A DNA stretch of 64,000 nt from Glycomyces sambucus. GTDB taxonomy: Bacteria; Actinomycetota; Actinomycetes; Mycobacteriales; Micromonosporaceae. This document shows positions 34,801-42,948 of the stretch, piece after piece. Both the position numbers and the translations under genes were made by a program. Location of the stretch: the NCBI RefSeq assembly GCF_900102815.1, contig NZ_FNGF01000001.1:1013443-1077442 (forward strand). Direction: 5' to 3'. A model generated the notes under the pieces. That model was not told the DNA's origin and did not search any database. It saw nothing but the letters and a program-made list of their open reading frames with translations. The stretch's first letter is position 1. Every line of letters begins with the position of its first letter.

Positions 34801-35481
34801 TACGCCGCCGCCGGCGACACCGAAGCGGCCGAGGCGCACCGGGACCAGGCCGCGGCCCTGTTCGCGGCCCTGAACCTCGACCCGCGGTCGATCGCGGCGC
34901 GGGCGTTCCAGCGCGAGCAGGGCGCGGGCGCCGAGTACCGCGCGACCGGCCGCGGCCCCGGCGAGGAGCCCGCGGACGGGGTGGTGTTCCTCGGCGACGG
35001 CGCGCGCCGCGAGGAGGTCCTGGCCGCGTACCGGCGGGTCCTCGCCGCGCTCGGGCTGGAGGTCACCGAGACCGACCCGCCCCGGTTCGGCTCGTTCTTC
35101 CAGCGGTTCCGCCTGGCCGCGTGGTCGGACCACCGCCGGACCCGCGCCGCGGACCTGGCGGCGGCCGTCGACGCGTCCGTGGGCGCGGGGCCCCAGGGCG
35201 GGCAGGTCGACCGGGACCTGGTCGAGGCCGTGTCGCGGCTCATCGAGTCGCTGCGGTACGAGCAGGAGGCGGTCGTCCAGGTCGGGTCGATCCTCGTCGT
35301 CAAGCACGCCAACCGGATCACGCAGCGCATCCTCACCCCCGAGGAGCGGGCGCGGCTCCAGGAGGGGTGGACCGGCGTGGACCTGCCCGGCGACATCGGC
35401 GGGGTGCTGCGCGCGTGCGGCGTCAACCCGCTCGTGCTCACCGAGGAGACCGGTCCGCAGGGGCGCCACCGCAAGGACTGA
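31873..35481 (+). CDS. AfsR-type SARP regulator: BTAD - NB-ARC - TPR - novel C-terminus
   Basis: A 1202-residue regulator. I chose TTG 31873 (MDFAILGPLQL) because GGGAGG ends 8 nt before it and SARP proteins start this way; longer starts at 31864 and 31804 exist. Domains in order: OmpR-like winged HTH (1-95), bacterial transcriptional activation domain (100-250, ending ELGIDPGQRLKDLH), NB-ARC ATPase (from about 275, Walker A GIGGSGKTT near 301) and TPR repeats (about 700-1015). The last 130 residues (AYRRVLAALGLEV, RFGSFFQRF, QVGSILVVKH) are not part of AfsR. No biosynthetic cluster is adjacent. Confidence 0.88.
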   Translation: MDFAILGPLQLTWEGHPVPLPGRTLPRLFAVLLLEPGNVVPQHRLVDAVWGEDPPATAKRQLQNTVANARGLLLRAGTSELETVGDGYRLRVRPEKLDALRFQRAARIAREQVAASEPEAGLESLREALDLWRGPALAGLTGRVIEAGALRWDEERAAAVEARAELELELATGLSVVADLRRVLDRHPYRQHAAELLMTALYREDRPAEALDTFEAIRRQLADELGIDPGQRLKDLHTAILRDDPGLQAPAKAPVPTAGRRRLPAPAQLPADSVHFTGRAGQLKALDALLGPGPQVAVLSGIGGSGKTTLALHWAHRVREQFPDGQLYVNLRGFDRAAPLTPLDALAGFLRALGVPTEAIPSDADEASALLRSRLADTRTLVILDNARNSQQVLQLLPATAGCVAVVTSRSRLPDLAALRDVRQVTVGTLDADESVRLLESLIGPERVAREPQAAQRIARLCAGLPLALRIVGTNLDGQRFSLAETAVALEGRDRLAHLAVEGDPTMTVAAAFDLSYQALEPEEELLYLNLACLPGTDFSKGLACALVTWEPATAERILANLVAAHRIEEFRPGRYRFHDLVREYARQKAESAFDPAALQRLREQVVEWYAKGSARLPVEEYRNIVAAFLEWNGHPTVSRLLTRLIEFADAGYREESPDSAYELPELAKVAQLAIETGVRSEEPMDAVRAYALADAVAYASGEMHQSKVYAEKTLENLRRTPHGDATGKARNDLATTLIQLGRYREAVSLLREAVVAAEHSGKRYVQVEVLTSLGTVLRHMGIFAEAEALLLKARALDAASPEGPTTVYPLLTLTGLYVDLGRISAADELCREIGEMLRGHPSKYYRARLYFRQSAVHSADGDLPRAEAALLRGLELVEQVSSWRHQLLYTYALAELYLETDQFDAARDALVKVEHLGRYETSETLAVKARVLCRLFSADGRMRAAVKYGRQAVDVFAAMPDPLRQARSLAALADAYAAAGDTEAAEAHRDQAAALFAALNLDPRSIAARAFQREQGAGAEYRATGRGPGEEPADGVVFLGDGARREEVLAAYRRVLAALGLEVTETDPPRFGSFFQRFRLAAWSDHRRTRAADLAAAVDASVGAGPQGGQVDRDLVEAVSRLIESLRYEQEAVVQVGSILVVKHANRITQRILTPEERARLQEGWTGVDLPGDIGGVLRACGVNPLVLTEETGPQGRHRKD

Positions 35482-35516
35482 GGGGCCAGTCGGTCGACGG
35501 ATGCGGGGCCAGTCGG
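35482..35516. repeat. 12-nt direct repeat right after the SARP stop codon
   Basis: GGGGCCAGTCGG at 35482-35493 and 35505-35516, a 23-nt period, with the first copy directly abutting the TGA stop. The intervening 11 nt are not repeated after the second copy. Confidence 0.7.
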
Positions 35517-35565
35517 CGCGCCGGTACGGTCGTCGCACACCCACCGACATGGAGAGAAGGTCGAC

Positions 35566-36546
35566 ATGCACGCGATCCGGCAGCACGAGTTCGGCGGCCC
35601 CGAAGTGCTCGTGTACGAGGAGGTCGCCGACCCCGAGCCCGGGCCCGGCCAGGTGCGCATCGACAACCGCGCGGCCGGGGTCCACCTGCTCGACGCCACG
35701 TTCCGCTCCGGCGCGAAGGACAGCCCGTACCCGCTCCCCGAGCTGCCCGCGATCCCCGGGCGCGAGGCCGCCGGGGTCGTCGACGCGGTCGGCGAGGGCG
35801 TCGACCCGGCGTGGATCGGCAGGCGTGTGGTCGCCCACCTCGGCTTCGGGTCCCAGGGCTACGCCGAGAAGGCCGTGCGCGAGGTCGAGTCCGTGCACGA
35901 ACTGCCCGAGGGGGTCGACTTCGGCGAGGCGGTCGCGATGATCGGGACCGGCCGCACCGCGCTCCTCGTCCTCGCGGTCGGCCCGGTCCAGGCCGATGAC
36001 GTGGTCGTCGTCCCCGCCGCCGCGGGCGGGCTCGGGACGCTCCTGGTGCAGGCCGCCAAGAACGCGGGCGCGTACGTGATCGGCCTCGCCGGCGGCGCCG
36101 ACAAGGTCCGGCAGGTCGCTGCGAACGGCGCCGACGCCGCGATCGACTACCGGGCCGGGGACTGGACCGGCGTCCTCGACCGGACCCTCGACGGCCGCGA
36201 GGCGAGCCTGTTCTTCGACTCCGTCGGCGGCGCGGTCGGCCGCGCCGTGTTCGACCGGCTCGGCTTCGGCGCCCGCATGGTCGTCTTCGGCTGGTCCGCG
36301 GGCGAGGCCACCCAGGCGACGGTCGCCGAGATCGTCGGCCGCGGGCTCACCGTCTCCGGCGCGCTCGGGCCCAAGATCGTGCAGCGGATGGGCGGCCTGC
36401 GGGCCCTCGAAGAGCGCTCGCTCGCCGAGCTCGCCGCCGGGCGGCTGCGCCCGGCCGTGCACACGTTCGCGCTCGCCGAGGCCGCCGAAGCCCACCGCGC
36501 CCTGGAGCACCGGGGCACCACGGGCAAGGTGGTCTTGGTCCCCTGA
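35566..36546 (+). CDS. quinone oxidoreductase-like zinc-independent alcohol dehydrogenase
   Basis: A 326-residue medium-chain dehydrogenase/reductase. The N-terminal GroES-like domain has PGREAAGVVDAVGEGVD, but lacks the zinc cysteines, as in quinone reductases. The NADPH-binding motif AAAGGLGTLLVQAAK is near residue 150. Such enzymes reduce quinones or enones with NADPH. An AGAAGG ribosome site precedes ATG 35566. It is followed by a T-tailed terminator. It may be read through from the SARP gene, 84 nt upstream. Confidence 0.9.
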   Translation: MHAIRQHEFGGPEVLVYEEVADPEPGPGQVRIDNRAAGVHLLDATFRSGAKDSPYPLPELPAIPGREAAGVVDAVGEGVDPAWIGRRVVAHLGFGSQGYAEKAVREVESVHELPEGVDFGEAVAMIGTGRTALLVLAVGPVQADDVVVVPAAAGGLGTLLVQAAKNAGAYVIGLAGGADKVRQVAANGADAAIDYRAGDWTGVLDRTLDGREASLFFDSVGGAVGRAVFDRLGFGARMVVFGWSAGEATQATVAEIVGRGLTVSGALGPKIVQRMGGLRALEERSLAELAAGRLRPAVHTFALAEAAEAHRALEHRGTTGKVVLVP

Positions 36547-36555
36547 CGGATGCTG

Positions 36556-36590
36556 AAGGGCCCCTCGGCATTACGCCGAGGGGCCCTTTT
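36556..36590. terminator. terminator with U-tract
   Basis: A 14-bp stem AAGGGCCCCTCGGC with GCCGAGGGGCCCTT, loop ATTAC, and TTTT on the plus strand; the A-run on the left gives a U-run on the minus strand as well. It ends the oxidoreductase and the convergent MFS gene. Confidence 0.92.
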
Positions 36591-36602
36591 CCTATGTCGC
36601 GG

Positions 36603-37793
36603 TTACGAGGCGGTGACCAGGTCCGCGGGCTCGATCGCCGGGACCTGCGCCTCGGCGTGCGCGCGGGCCAGCGGGAACGAGAGCACCAGGCCGGCCAGGG
36701 CCAGGCCCACGCCGACGAGGATCGGCGCGGTCAGGCTCAGGCCCAGCGAGAGCGCGAGGCCGCCGAGCCAGGCGCCGTTCGCGTTCGCGAGGTTGAACGC
36801 CGCGTGGTGCAGCGAGGACGCCAGCGACGGGGCCGCGTGGGCGCCGTCGAGGAGCAGCCGCTGCATGATCGGGCCGACCAGCGACGACGAGGTCGCCATG
36901 AGCAGGACCCCGGTGATCGCCAGCGCCGGGTTGGACATGGAGAAGTACATCGCCAGGAGGACGGTCGCGATGGTCGCGAACGCGGCGAACAGGCCCTGGA
37001 CGGGCGCCTTGTCGGCGATGTGGCCGCCGAGGACGTTGCCGAGCGTGAGGCCGACGCCGAAGACCGCGAGGGTGATCGCGATGGCGACGGCGTTCATGCC
37101 GGTGACCTGCTCCAGGATCGGCGTCAGGTAGGTGTAGGCGGCGAACATGCCGCCGAAGCCCACCGCGCCGGTCACCAGCGGGAGCAGGACGCGCTTGCTG
37201 CGGATCGCGCGGATCTCGTCGGCGGCCTTCGTGGGGACGATGACGCCGCGGGTGTCAGGGACGGTGGCCCAGATGGCGGCGGCGGCGACCAGGCCGAGGA
37301 CGGCGACGGCCGCGAAGATCCAGCGCCACGAGATCTGGCCGATGAGCAGGGCGCTGATCGGCACGCCGACGATCGTGGCGACGGTGAGGCCGGACATGAT
37401 CCCCGAGATCGCGCGGGCGCGGCGGTCGAAGGCGACGAGGCTGGCGCCGACGACGGCGGCCGCGCCGAAGAACGCGCCGTGCGGGAGGCCCGCGATGAAG
37501 CGGGAGCCGAGCAGGAACCCGAAGTCGGGTGCGAGCGCCGTCGCGAGGTTCGCGGCGGCGAAGGCGAGCATCAGGCCGATGAGCAGCGGCTTGCGGGGGA
37601 CGCGGGTGGTGGCGACGGTGAGCAGGGGCGCGCCGAGGACGACGCCGACCGCGTAGGCGGAGACGGCGAGGCCGGCCTGGGCGAGCGAGACGCCCTGGGA
37701 GGCGGCGACCTGGGGCAGGATGCCCATGATGGCGAACTCGGCGGTGCCGATGCCGAACGCGCCGATGGACATGGCGAAGAGAGGCATGCGCAT
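36603..37793 (-). CDS. MFS exporter, DHA1 (AraJ/Cmx-like) type
   Basis: A 396-residue protein with 12 predicted helices. The N-terminus FGIGTAEFAIMGILPQVA and the motif near residue 65 (TTRVPRKPLLIGLM) belong to DHA1 exporters such as AraJ, YdhP and actinobacterial chloramphenicol exporters. It probably uses the proton gradient to expel a sugar or drug; the substrate cannot be told. It stands alone, with about 185 nt of gene-free sequence between its start and the stop of the XRE gene upstream. Confidence 0.88.
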   Translation of the reverse strand: MRMPLFAMSIGAFGIGTAEFAIMGILPQVAASQGVSLAQAGLAVSAYAVGVVLGAPLLTVATTRVPRKPLLIGLMLAFAAANLATALAPDFGFLLGSRFIAGLPHGAFFGAAAVVGASLVAFDRRARAISGIMSGLTVATIVGVPISALLIGQISWRWIFAAVAVLGLVAAAAIWATVPDTRGVIVPTKAADEIRAIRSKRVLLPLVTGAVGFGGMFAAYTYLTPILEQVTGMNAVAIAITLAVFGVGLTLGNVLGGHIADKAPVQGLFAAFATIATVLLAMYFSMSNPALAITGVLLMATSSSLVGPIMQRLLLDGAHAAPSLASSLHHAAFNLANANGAWLGGLALSLGLSLTAPILVGVGLALAGLVLSFPLARAHAEAQVPAIEPADLVTAS

Positions 37794-37978
37794 GAGTGCG
37801 GCTCCGGTGGGATGAGAAGGAGGGTGAGAACGCTGAGGCTGTCACCGGCTGCTTCCTTGCCGAACCGGTCGCTGGTCAAGATCGGAGGCGGTGCCTCCGG
37901 GTCCAAGCGTAATAACACTCGCCGCACGAGGAAAAGTCCTGGAGGTGAAAAGTCGTGGTGATGTCCGTCGCCGGCGGG

Positions 37979-38818
37979 TTACACAGGTGGCGCGGGGGTT
38001 GCGGAAGTGACGCGCGACAATCTCCTGAACGCCGCGGCCGTGGGCGAATCCGGTTGCGGCACATAGACGACTAGGCGGAGCCCGGTGCCAGGCACGTCCA
38101 GGACCTGGCAGTCGAACTCCAGCGGGCCGACCTCGGGGTGCACGACCCGCTTGCGCTGGGCGGTGCGCACGGCCACGCGGTGGTCCGCCCACAGCTCCCC
38201 GAACTCCGGGCTCGTGCGCAGCAGCTCCTCGACGAGGGCCTTGAGCTTGCGGTCGCCGGGGTTGCGGGCGTAGGAGGCGCGCAGGTCCGAGACGCTGTCG
38301 GCAAGAAACCGCCTGATCGAGGGGTCGGCCAGGCGCTCGGCGACCCCGTCGCCGGAGAAGTTGGTGCGCAGGATGTTCCGCTGCGGCGCCGAGAGGGCCG
38401 AGAGGTAGCCCATGAGGCGCTCGGCCTTGTCGTTCCAGGCGATCATGTCGTAGCAGGTGTCCATGGCGTACGCGGGGAAGTCGTCGAGCCCGGCGAGGAG
38501 GTTCCGCACGGCCTGGGGCACCTCGCGGCCGGAGTCGGCCTCGGGCAGCTCGTCCACGAGGTGGAAGAGGTGGGCCCGTTCGTCGTGGTCGAGGACCAGC
38601 GCGCGGGCGAGCGCCCCGAGGACCTGCCGGGAGGGCTTGGGGCCGCGGGCCTGCTCCAGGCGGATGTAGTACTCCACCGAGATCCCGGCGAGCTGGGCGA
38701 CCTCCTGGCGCCGCAGCCCCGGGGTCCGCCTGCGCTGCCCGCTCGGCAGCCCCACGCCCTCGGGCGTGATCGCGTCGCGGCGGGTGCGGAGGAAGTCGGC
38801 GAGCTGCTGTCGGTCCAT
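37979..38818 (-). CDS. XRE-family regulator with MmyB-like ligand domain
   Basis: A 279-residue protein from ATG 38818. The N-terminal HTH (residues 8-75) has RRTPGLRRQEVAQLAGISVEYY, and residues 105-275 form the MmyB-like PAS ligand-binding domain (MIAWNDKAERLMG, NILRTNFSGDGVAERL, WADHRVAVRT). This actinobacterial class usually controls a divergent SDR gene, as found here 101 nt away. Ligands are thought to be fatty acids or related molecules; that is not shown by the sequence. Confidence 0.92.
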   Translation of the reverse strand: MDRQQLADFLRTRRDAITPEGVGLPSGQRRRTPGLRRQEVAQLAGISVEYYIRLEQARGPKPSRQVLGALARALVLDHDERAHLFHLVDELPEADSGREVPQAVRNLLAGLDDFPAYAMDTCYDMIAWNDKAERLMGYLSALSAPQRNILRTNFSGDGVAERLADPSIRRFLADSVSDLRASYARNPGDRKLKALVEELLRTSPEFGELWADHRVAVRTAQRKRVVHPEVGPLEFDCQVLDVPGTGLRLVVYVPQPDSPTAAAFRRLSRVTSATPAPPV

Positions 38819-38853
38819 GCGCCAATACTCCCCCGGTTCGCGCCGCGGAACCA

Positions 38854-38868
38854 GGTACCGGATGTACC
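38854..38868. promoter_or_regulatory. inverted repeat between XRE regulator and SDR
   Basis: GGTAC CGGAT GTACC: perfect 5-bp arms around 5 nt, in the 101-nt divergent gap. It is a candidate binding site of the XRE regulator acting on both genes. Confidence 0.5.
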
Positions 38869-38919
38869 ACCATAAGCAGTGCTCTTTGCAGGTCGGCGGA
38901 TCGGGCGCAGGCTCGGTCC

Positions 38920-39651
38920 ATGGCAAAGAAGACGGCGCTCGTCACGGGCGCGAACAAGGGAATCGGCTACGAGATCGCCAAGGGCCTCGGCGCGAAGGGC
39001 GTCAAGGTGTACGCGGCGGCCCGCTCGGCGGAACTGGGCGAGGCGGGGGCGGAGAAGCTCCGCGGCGAGGGGGTGGACGCGGAGTTCGTGCGCCTCGACG
39101 TCACCGACGAGGACTCGATCGCCGCGGCGGTGAAGCAGGTGGAGTCACTGGACATCCTGGTGAACAACGCAGGTGTAGCACTCGCGGACGGCGGCTGGAA
39201 CACCAGCGAGCTGACGACCACGACGGCGCGGAAGGTCTTCGAGACGAACGTGATCGGGGTGATCGCGGTGACCAACGCGTTCCTGCCGCTCCTGCGCGAG
39301 TCGGACGCCCCGCGCATCGTGAACGTCTCCAGCGAGGTCGGCTCGCTCACCTTCATGACCGGCGAGCACGAGTTCGCGAAGATGCAGGGCGGTGCCTACG
39401 GGGCCTCGAAGTCGGCGCTGAACATGCTGACGATCTCCTACTCCAAGGAGTTCAAGGACGGCCCGGTCAAGATCAACGCGATGACCCCGGGCTACACGAA
39501 GACCGACCTCAACCACAACCAGGGCTGGAGGGACCCGGCCCTCTCGGCGAAAGTCGCGATCGACCTCGCCCTCCTCGACGACGACGGCCCCAACGGCGGC
39601 TTCTTCCAAGAGGGCCTGGAGTACCACGAGGACACGACGGTCCCCTGGTAG
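38920..39651 (+). CDS. SDR oxidoreductase, carbonyl reductase-like
   Basis: A 243-residue short-chain dehydrogenase with TGANKGIG (residues 9-16), NNAG near 83, S near 130 (VSSEVGS) and YGASK near 157. Compared with typical SDRs it has a small insert (GEHEFAKMQGG) before the catalytic Tyr, as in plant/animal carbonyl reductase-like members. It is divergent from the XRE regulator, which probably controls it. Confidence 0.9.
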   Translation: MAKKTALVTGANKGIGYEIAKGLGAKGVKVYAAARSAELGEAGAEKLRGEGVDAEFVRLDVTDEDSIAAAVKQVESLDILVNNAGVALADGGWNTSELTTTTARKVFETNVIGVIAVTNAFLPLLRESDAPRIVNVSSEVGSLTFMTGEHEFAKMQGGAYGASKSALNMLTISYSKEFKDGPVKINAMTPGYTKTDLNHNQGWRDPALSAKVAIDLALLDDDGPNGGFFQEGLEYHEDTTVPW

Positions 39652-39693
39652 CGACCTCGTTCCGGCCCGGGCGAGCGCCCGGGCCGGGCGGGT

Positions 39694-40086
39694 TCAGCGC
39701 GGGGTCCTGCCGGGGCCCTGGCCGTCCTTGGGGAGGTACTGGGCGAGGACGGCGTCGACGTCGATCTTGTCGCCGATGAGGCGGCGGGCCATCTCGGCGG
39801 TCTTGGCGGCGTACGCCTCGCGGGCCCGGCGGATCAGGGCGACCGTGGCGGGGCCGAGGGACTGCCGGAAGCGCATGGCGCCCTCGTTGATGACGATGGC
39901 GTCGACCTTGCCGTTGGCGTCGAGCCTGACGCTGAGGAGTCCGTCCTCGGAGACGACCTCGATCGCGTCGGCGCCGAGTTCGGCGCTGACCTCCTCGTAC
40001 TTGCGGAGTGTGGCCTCGGCCTCCGAGCGCATGCGCTCGAATTCGGCCATGATCTGGTCGGGCGTGGGCCGCGCCTGGTCGCTCAC
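39694..40086 (-). CDS. YbaB/EbfC-like DNA-binding protein
   Basis: A 130-residue YbaB/EbfC-family protein: helical N-terminus (MAEFERMRSEAEATLRKYEEV), a three-stranded sheet (EVVSEDGLLSVRLDANGKVDAIVI) and a C-terminal helix. Canonical YbaB coats DNA as a dimer and sits beside dnaX-recR. This one is instead the last gene of a WXG100-like operon, where YbaB-like proteins are common in actinobacterial type VII loci and their role is unknown. It overlaps the preceding gene by four bases. Confidence 0.8.
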   Translation of the reverse strand: MSDQARPTPDQIMAEFERMRSEAEATLRKYEEVSAELGADAIEVVSEDGLLSVRLDANGKVDAIVINEGAMRFRQSLGPATVALIRRAREAYAAKTAEMARRLIGDKIDVDAVLAQYLPKDGQGPGRTPR

Positions 40087-40373
40087 AGGTTCTCCTCGCG
40101 CTCGGCCTCGAACACGTCGGCGAGGGTCCGGCGGATCGCCTCGGACAGCTCGCGGTCGGCCTCGTCGGTGGCGGTCTTGACGGTGGCGGCGGTCAGCTCG
40201 CCGAGTTCGAGGCCGCTGAGCTCGAACGCGTTCATCCGCAGGTCGATGACCCTGACGTCGCCGCCGGGTCCGGCCACGACGCGGACGGCGCCGTCCTCGG
40301 ACACCGCCTCGACCTCGGTCTCGGCCGCGAGCCGCTGGGCCTCGGCCAGTTTGCTGTGTATGTCGCCGTGCAT
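40083..40373 (-). CDS. YbaB/EbfC-like protein, short
   Basis: A 96-residue relative of the YbaB fold: helix (SKLAEAQRLAAETEVE), strands VEAVSEDGAVRVVAGPGGDVRVIDL, then a helix (LTAATVKTATDEADRELSEAI). It resembles the next protein in the operon and the two may pair. The ATG at 40373 has an AAGGAG site just upstream. It lies 34 nt after the stop of the membrane protein at 40408-41589. Confidence 0.75.
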   Translation of the reverse strand: MHGDIHSKLAEAQRLAAETEVEAVSEDGAVRVVAGPGGDVRVIDLRMNAFELSGLELGELTAATVKTATDEADRELSEAIRRTLADVFEAEREENL

Positions 40374-40407
40374 GGACGGCTCTCCTTCCTTGAGCGAACG
40401 CGGGGGG

Positions 40408-41589
40408 TCAGTTCCAGTACGCGAGCCGCCTTGCGGGGTCGCCCATCCACTCGGTGCGGAACTCCTCGGGTGCGAGGCGCAGCCGCGCGGGCCCGCGGGC
40501 GACGCCCTCGGGGCCGCGGTGGGCGTACAGGTGGGCGTCGGCGCGGACCGCGGTCGCCTCGCCCGCGGCGACGTCGACCTCGACGCGCTCGGCGGCGCCC
40601 TCGGCCTCGACCTCGACGGTGTGGGGGCCCGGGGGCAGCGGGTGCCACCAGTTGCCCCAGGTCGCGGGGACCTCCAGGCCGTCGATGCGCACGACGGGCG
40701 GCGCGGCCCGCAGGCCGGCGAGCTCGGGGTCGCGGACGACGACGCCGTCGCCGTCCTCCCACAGGTGCCGGTGGGCCCTGGCGCGCAGCAGGAGCGCGCC
40801 GCGTCCTGGCACGAAGTCCGGGAGGGACCCGGGCCGGTCGCCGACGAGGGCGGGCCGGTCGGCGGTGAGCACGGGGTCCTCAGGGCCGTCCCACGGGTAG
40901 TGCACGGGCCGCGAGAGCCCCGGGCCCTGGTGCTCCAGGCGGAGCGCGGCGAGGCGGGCGCGTTCGCGCCTGCGCCACGGCGCCAAGGGGATCAGGGCCA
41001 GGATCAGGACCGCGAGGGCGGCAAGGACGATCCGACTGCCGGTGCTGTCGAGGCTGAAGAGGTTGACGATCCCGAACGGCAGCCCGCACACGAGCACGGT
41101 CACGACCGCCCACTCGTAGAGGTACACGCGGGAGGCCAGCGGCATCGCGTCGACCGCCTTCGGTCCGAAGTGGACGGTGTACCGGTCGGCCTCCTCGCGC
41201 CACACGAGGGTCGCGGTCGCGCCGTCCTCGATCCGGACCACGACGGGGCTGCCCGCGGTGCCGCTCTGGACGTCGACCTCGTGGAACCCGGCGGGCAGCA
41301 CGGTGAAGACCGTGCCGTCGCCGACGGCCACGGGGGTCCCGTCGACCGCGGCCACCGGCATGGTCGCGGCCGAGTCGAGCACGAGGCGGAGCACGCCCGA
41401 CCCGTCCGGGGGCACCGGGCGGGCCGGGGTCGTCGCGAAGGGCGAGGGGACCGGCGCCACGGCGGGGTCCCGGTGGAGCAGGGGCTTCGAGCGCAGGGGC
41501 CGTCCCAGCAGGTCCGTGTACACGCCGCGGCCCCGCTCGTACGCCTCGGCGAGGTCCTTGGGGATGGCCTTGCGGTCGATGCCCTGCAC
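40408..41589 (-). CDS. membrane protein in the WXG100-like operon
   Basis: A 393-residue protein that I do not recognise. GTG 41589 overlaps the upstream stop by one base (TAGTG) with GGAGGG before it. Residues 1-165 are soluble and beta-rich, including a PEGA-like stretch (TVFTVLPAGFHEVDVQSG and a later PPGPHTVEVEAEG). Two transmembrane helices lie at about 150-175 and 185-205 (WAVVTVLVCGLPFGIVNLF, IVLAALAVLILALIPLA). The C-terminal half has another beta-rich segment ending in RRLAYWN. It probably handles or anchors the WXG100-like protein. Confidence 0.65.
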   Translation of the reverse strand: MQGIDRKAIPKDLAEAYERGRGVYTDLLGRPLRSKPLLHRDPAVAPVPSPFATTPARPVPPDGSGVLRLVLDSAATMPVAAVDGTPVAVGDGTVFTVLPAGFHEVDVQSGTAGSPVVVRIEDGATATLVWREEADRYTVHFGPKAVDAMPLASRVYLYEWAVVTVLVCGLPFGIVNLFSLDSTGSRIVLAALAVLILALIPLAPWRRRERARLAALRLEHQGPGLSRPVHYPWDGPEDPVLTADRPALVGDRPGSLPDFVPGRGALLLRARAHRHLWEDGDGVVVRDPELAGLRAAPPVVRIDGLEVPATWGNWWHPLPPGPHTVEVEAEGAAERVEVDVAAGEATAVRADAHLYAHRGPEGVARGPARLRLAPEEFRTEWMGDPARRLAYWN

Positions 41590-42815
41590 TATTTCCCTCC
41601 GGCGGCCTTGATGTCCTCGCCCGCCTGGATGTCGGTGTCGCGGTACGCGGTCGCCACCTCGGTGAACCGCGTCGCGTTCCCTTCGAGCGCGGGCGAGATG
41701 AGCGCGACGTCCCCGGCGAGCTCCACGCGCTGCGTGTTGTAGCCCTCGACCCAGCCCTGGCAGGCCAGGCCCCACGTGAAGAAGTCGGTCTCGGTGTCGC
41801 TGTTGACCGCCTGCGAGAGCGAGTCGGCGTTCCCCTGGAGGCCCTTGAGCTTCTCGGCGACGCCGTCGAACTCGTCGGGGTCGACGCTCGTGTACGTCTG
41901 CATGTCGCCCGAGGGGTTCGACGAGATCGGCGTCGAGTTGCCGCGGCCCGGGGCCCCGGTGCTCTGGATGCCGCCGGCCCAGTTCGAGATGATGCCGCCG
42001 GCCCACTGGAGCATCTCCGAGGACGACTGCCGGAACGTGGAGCCGAGGATCTCGGTGCCGATGTGCGCGAGCTGCTTGCCGGTGAACTGCGCGAGCGAGA
42101 CCCGCAGGAACATGGTCGCGGTGTCGACGGCGGTCTGGCGGGTCGCCCACATCAGGAACGTGGTGATCGAGCTGCCCGCCGAGGCCCACGCCATCGCGAG
42201 GGCCATGAGGCCGTAGATGATGACCTGCTCGATGAGCGCCGACAGGAGGGCCTTGACGAGCTCGAAGACCGCCTTCGAGAGCATCTGCGCCATGCCGATG
42301 TGCGTCTCCATGTGGGAGATCGCGGCGGCGATGCCGCCGAGCGCGGCGGCCATCCCGTTGACCTTGTCCTTGGCGGCGTCGGTCGTCGGCGACTGCGAGG
42401 TCTTCAGCGAGTCCTGCCAGGCCGCGTCCACCTCGCCCTGGAGGGAGATGAGCGTGGTCTTGAACTGGCGCCACCGCTCCTGGAGGTCCTGCATCTGGTT
42501 CGGGTCGCCCGAGAGCCAGGTGATGAGCTTGTTGGCGGGCTCGAACAGGGCCAGGACGAAGTCGAGGCCGACGTTGACGAGCATCCCGAGCGGGTTCTTG
42601 TACGCCGCGTAGCCCTCCAGGGCGAGGCTGGCGATGTCGGCGCCGACGGTGACCGCGGCGTTCCCCGCGGACACCTCCTCGTCCTCGATGGCCTTGTTGA
42701 TGACGTCGGCGCTGTTGAGGACCTGCTTGACGCCGGGCACGGCGCCGCCGGCCTTCTTCCAGAAGCCGTCCTCGCCGGGCTTCTCGTCATTGGTGATGTC
42801 GGAGTCGTTCGCCAT
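41589..42815 (-). CDS. WXG100-like large protein
   Basis: A 408-residue protein from ATG 42815. A helical region near residues 100-170 (ERWRQFKTTLISLQGEVDAAWQDS) resembles the WXG100/ESX hairpin, and a hydrophobic part follows (residues 195-245, LLSALIEQVIIYGLMALAMAWASAG). A second helical hairpin lies near residues 310-400 (VDPDEFDGVAEKLKGLQGNADSLSQAV, then FTEVATAY). There is no signal peptide. It starts an operon with one membrane and two YbaB-like proteins. Such proteins are often substrates of type VII secretion, but no ESX core gene is in the window. Confidence 0.68.
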   Translation of the reverse strand: MANDSDITNDEKPGEDGFWKKAGGAVPGVKQVLNSADVINKAIEDEEVSAGNAAVTVGADIASLALEGYAAYKNPLGMLVNVGLDFVLALFEPANKLITWLSGDPNQMQDLQERWRQFKTTLISLQGEVDAAWQDSLKTSQSPTTDAAKDKVNGMAAALGGIAAAISHMETHIGMAQMLSKAVFELVKALLSALIEQVIIYGLMALAMAWASAGSSITTFLMWATRQTAVDTATMFLRVSLAQFTGKQLAHIGTEILGSTFRQSSSEMLQWAGGIISNWAGGIQSTGAPGRGNSTPISSNPSGDMQTYTSVDPDEFDGVAEKLKGLQGNADSLSQAVNSDTETDFFTWGLACQGWVEGYNTQRVELAGDVALISPALEGNATRFTEVATAYRDTDIQAGEDIKAAGGK

Positions 42816-42948
42816 CTGGGGCTGCTCCCGGGAGGTCGGAGGGACTGGTGCGGATTCCGACCATAACGGATTCGGGCAATACCGGGAAGCAGGAGCGGGC
42901 ACGCGGAGGGCCCCGCGCCGGCGCGGGGCCACTCATCGCGGGCGGTCG

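Noticed and set aside
31828..36510. A 1560-codon minus-strand frame opposite the SARP and oxidoreductase genes
   Set aside because: Same GC-frame artefact; low-complexity Leu/Gly/Arg/His translation and no plausible ribosome site.
31638..39651. Considered the SARP region as a secondary-metabolite cluster
   Set aside because: There is no polyketide, peptide, terpene or lantipeptide synthesis gene near it; the neighbours are an oxidoreductase, an MFS exporter, a regulator and an SDR.
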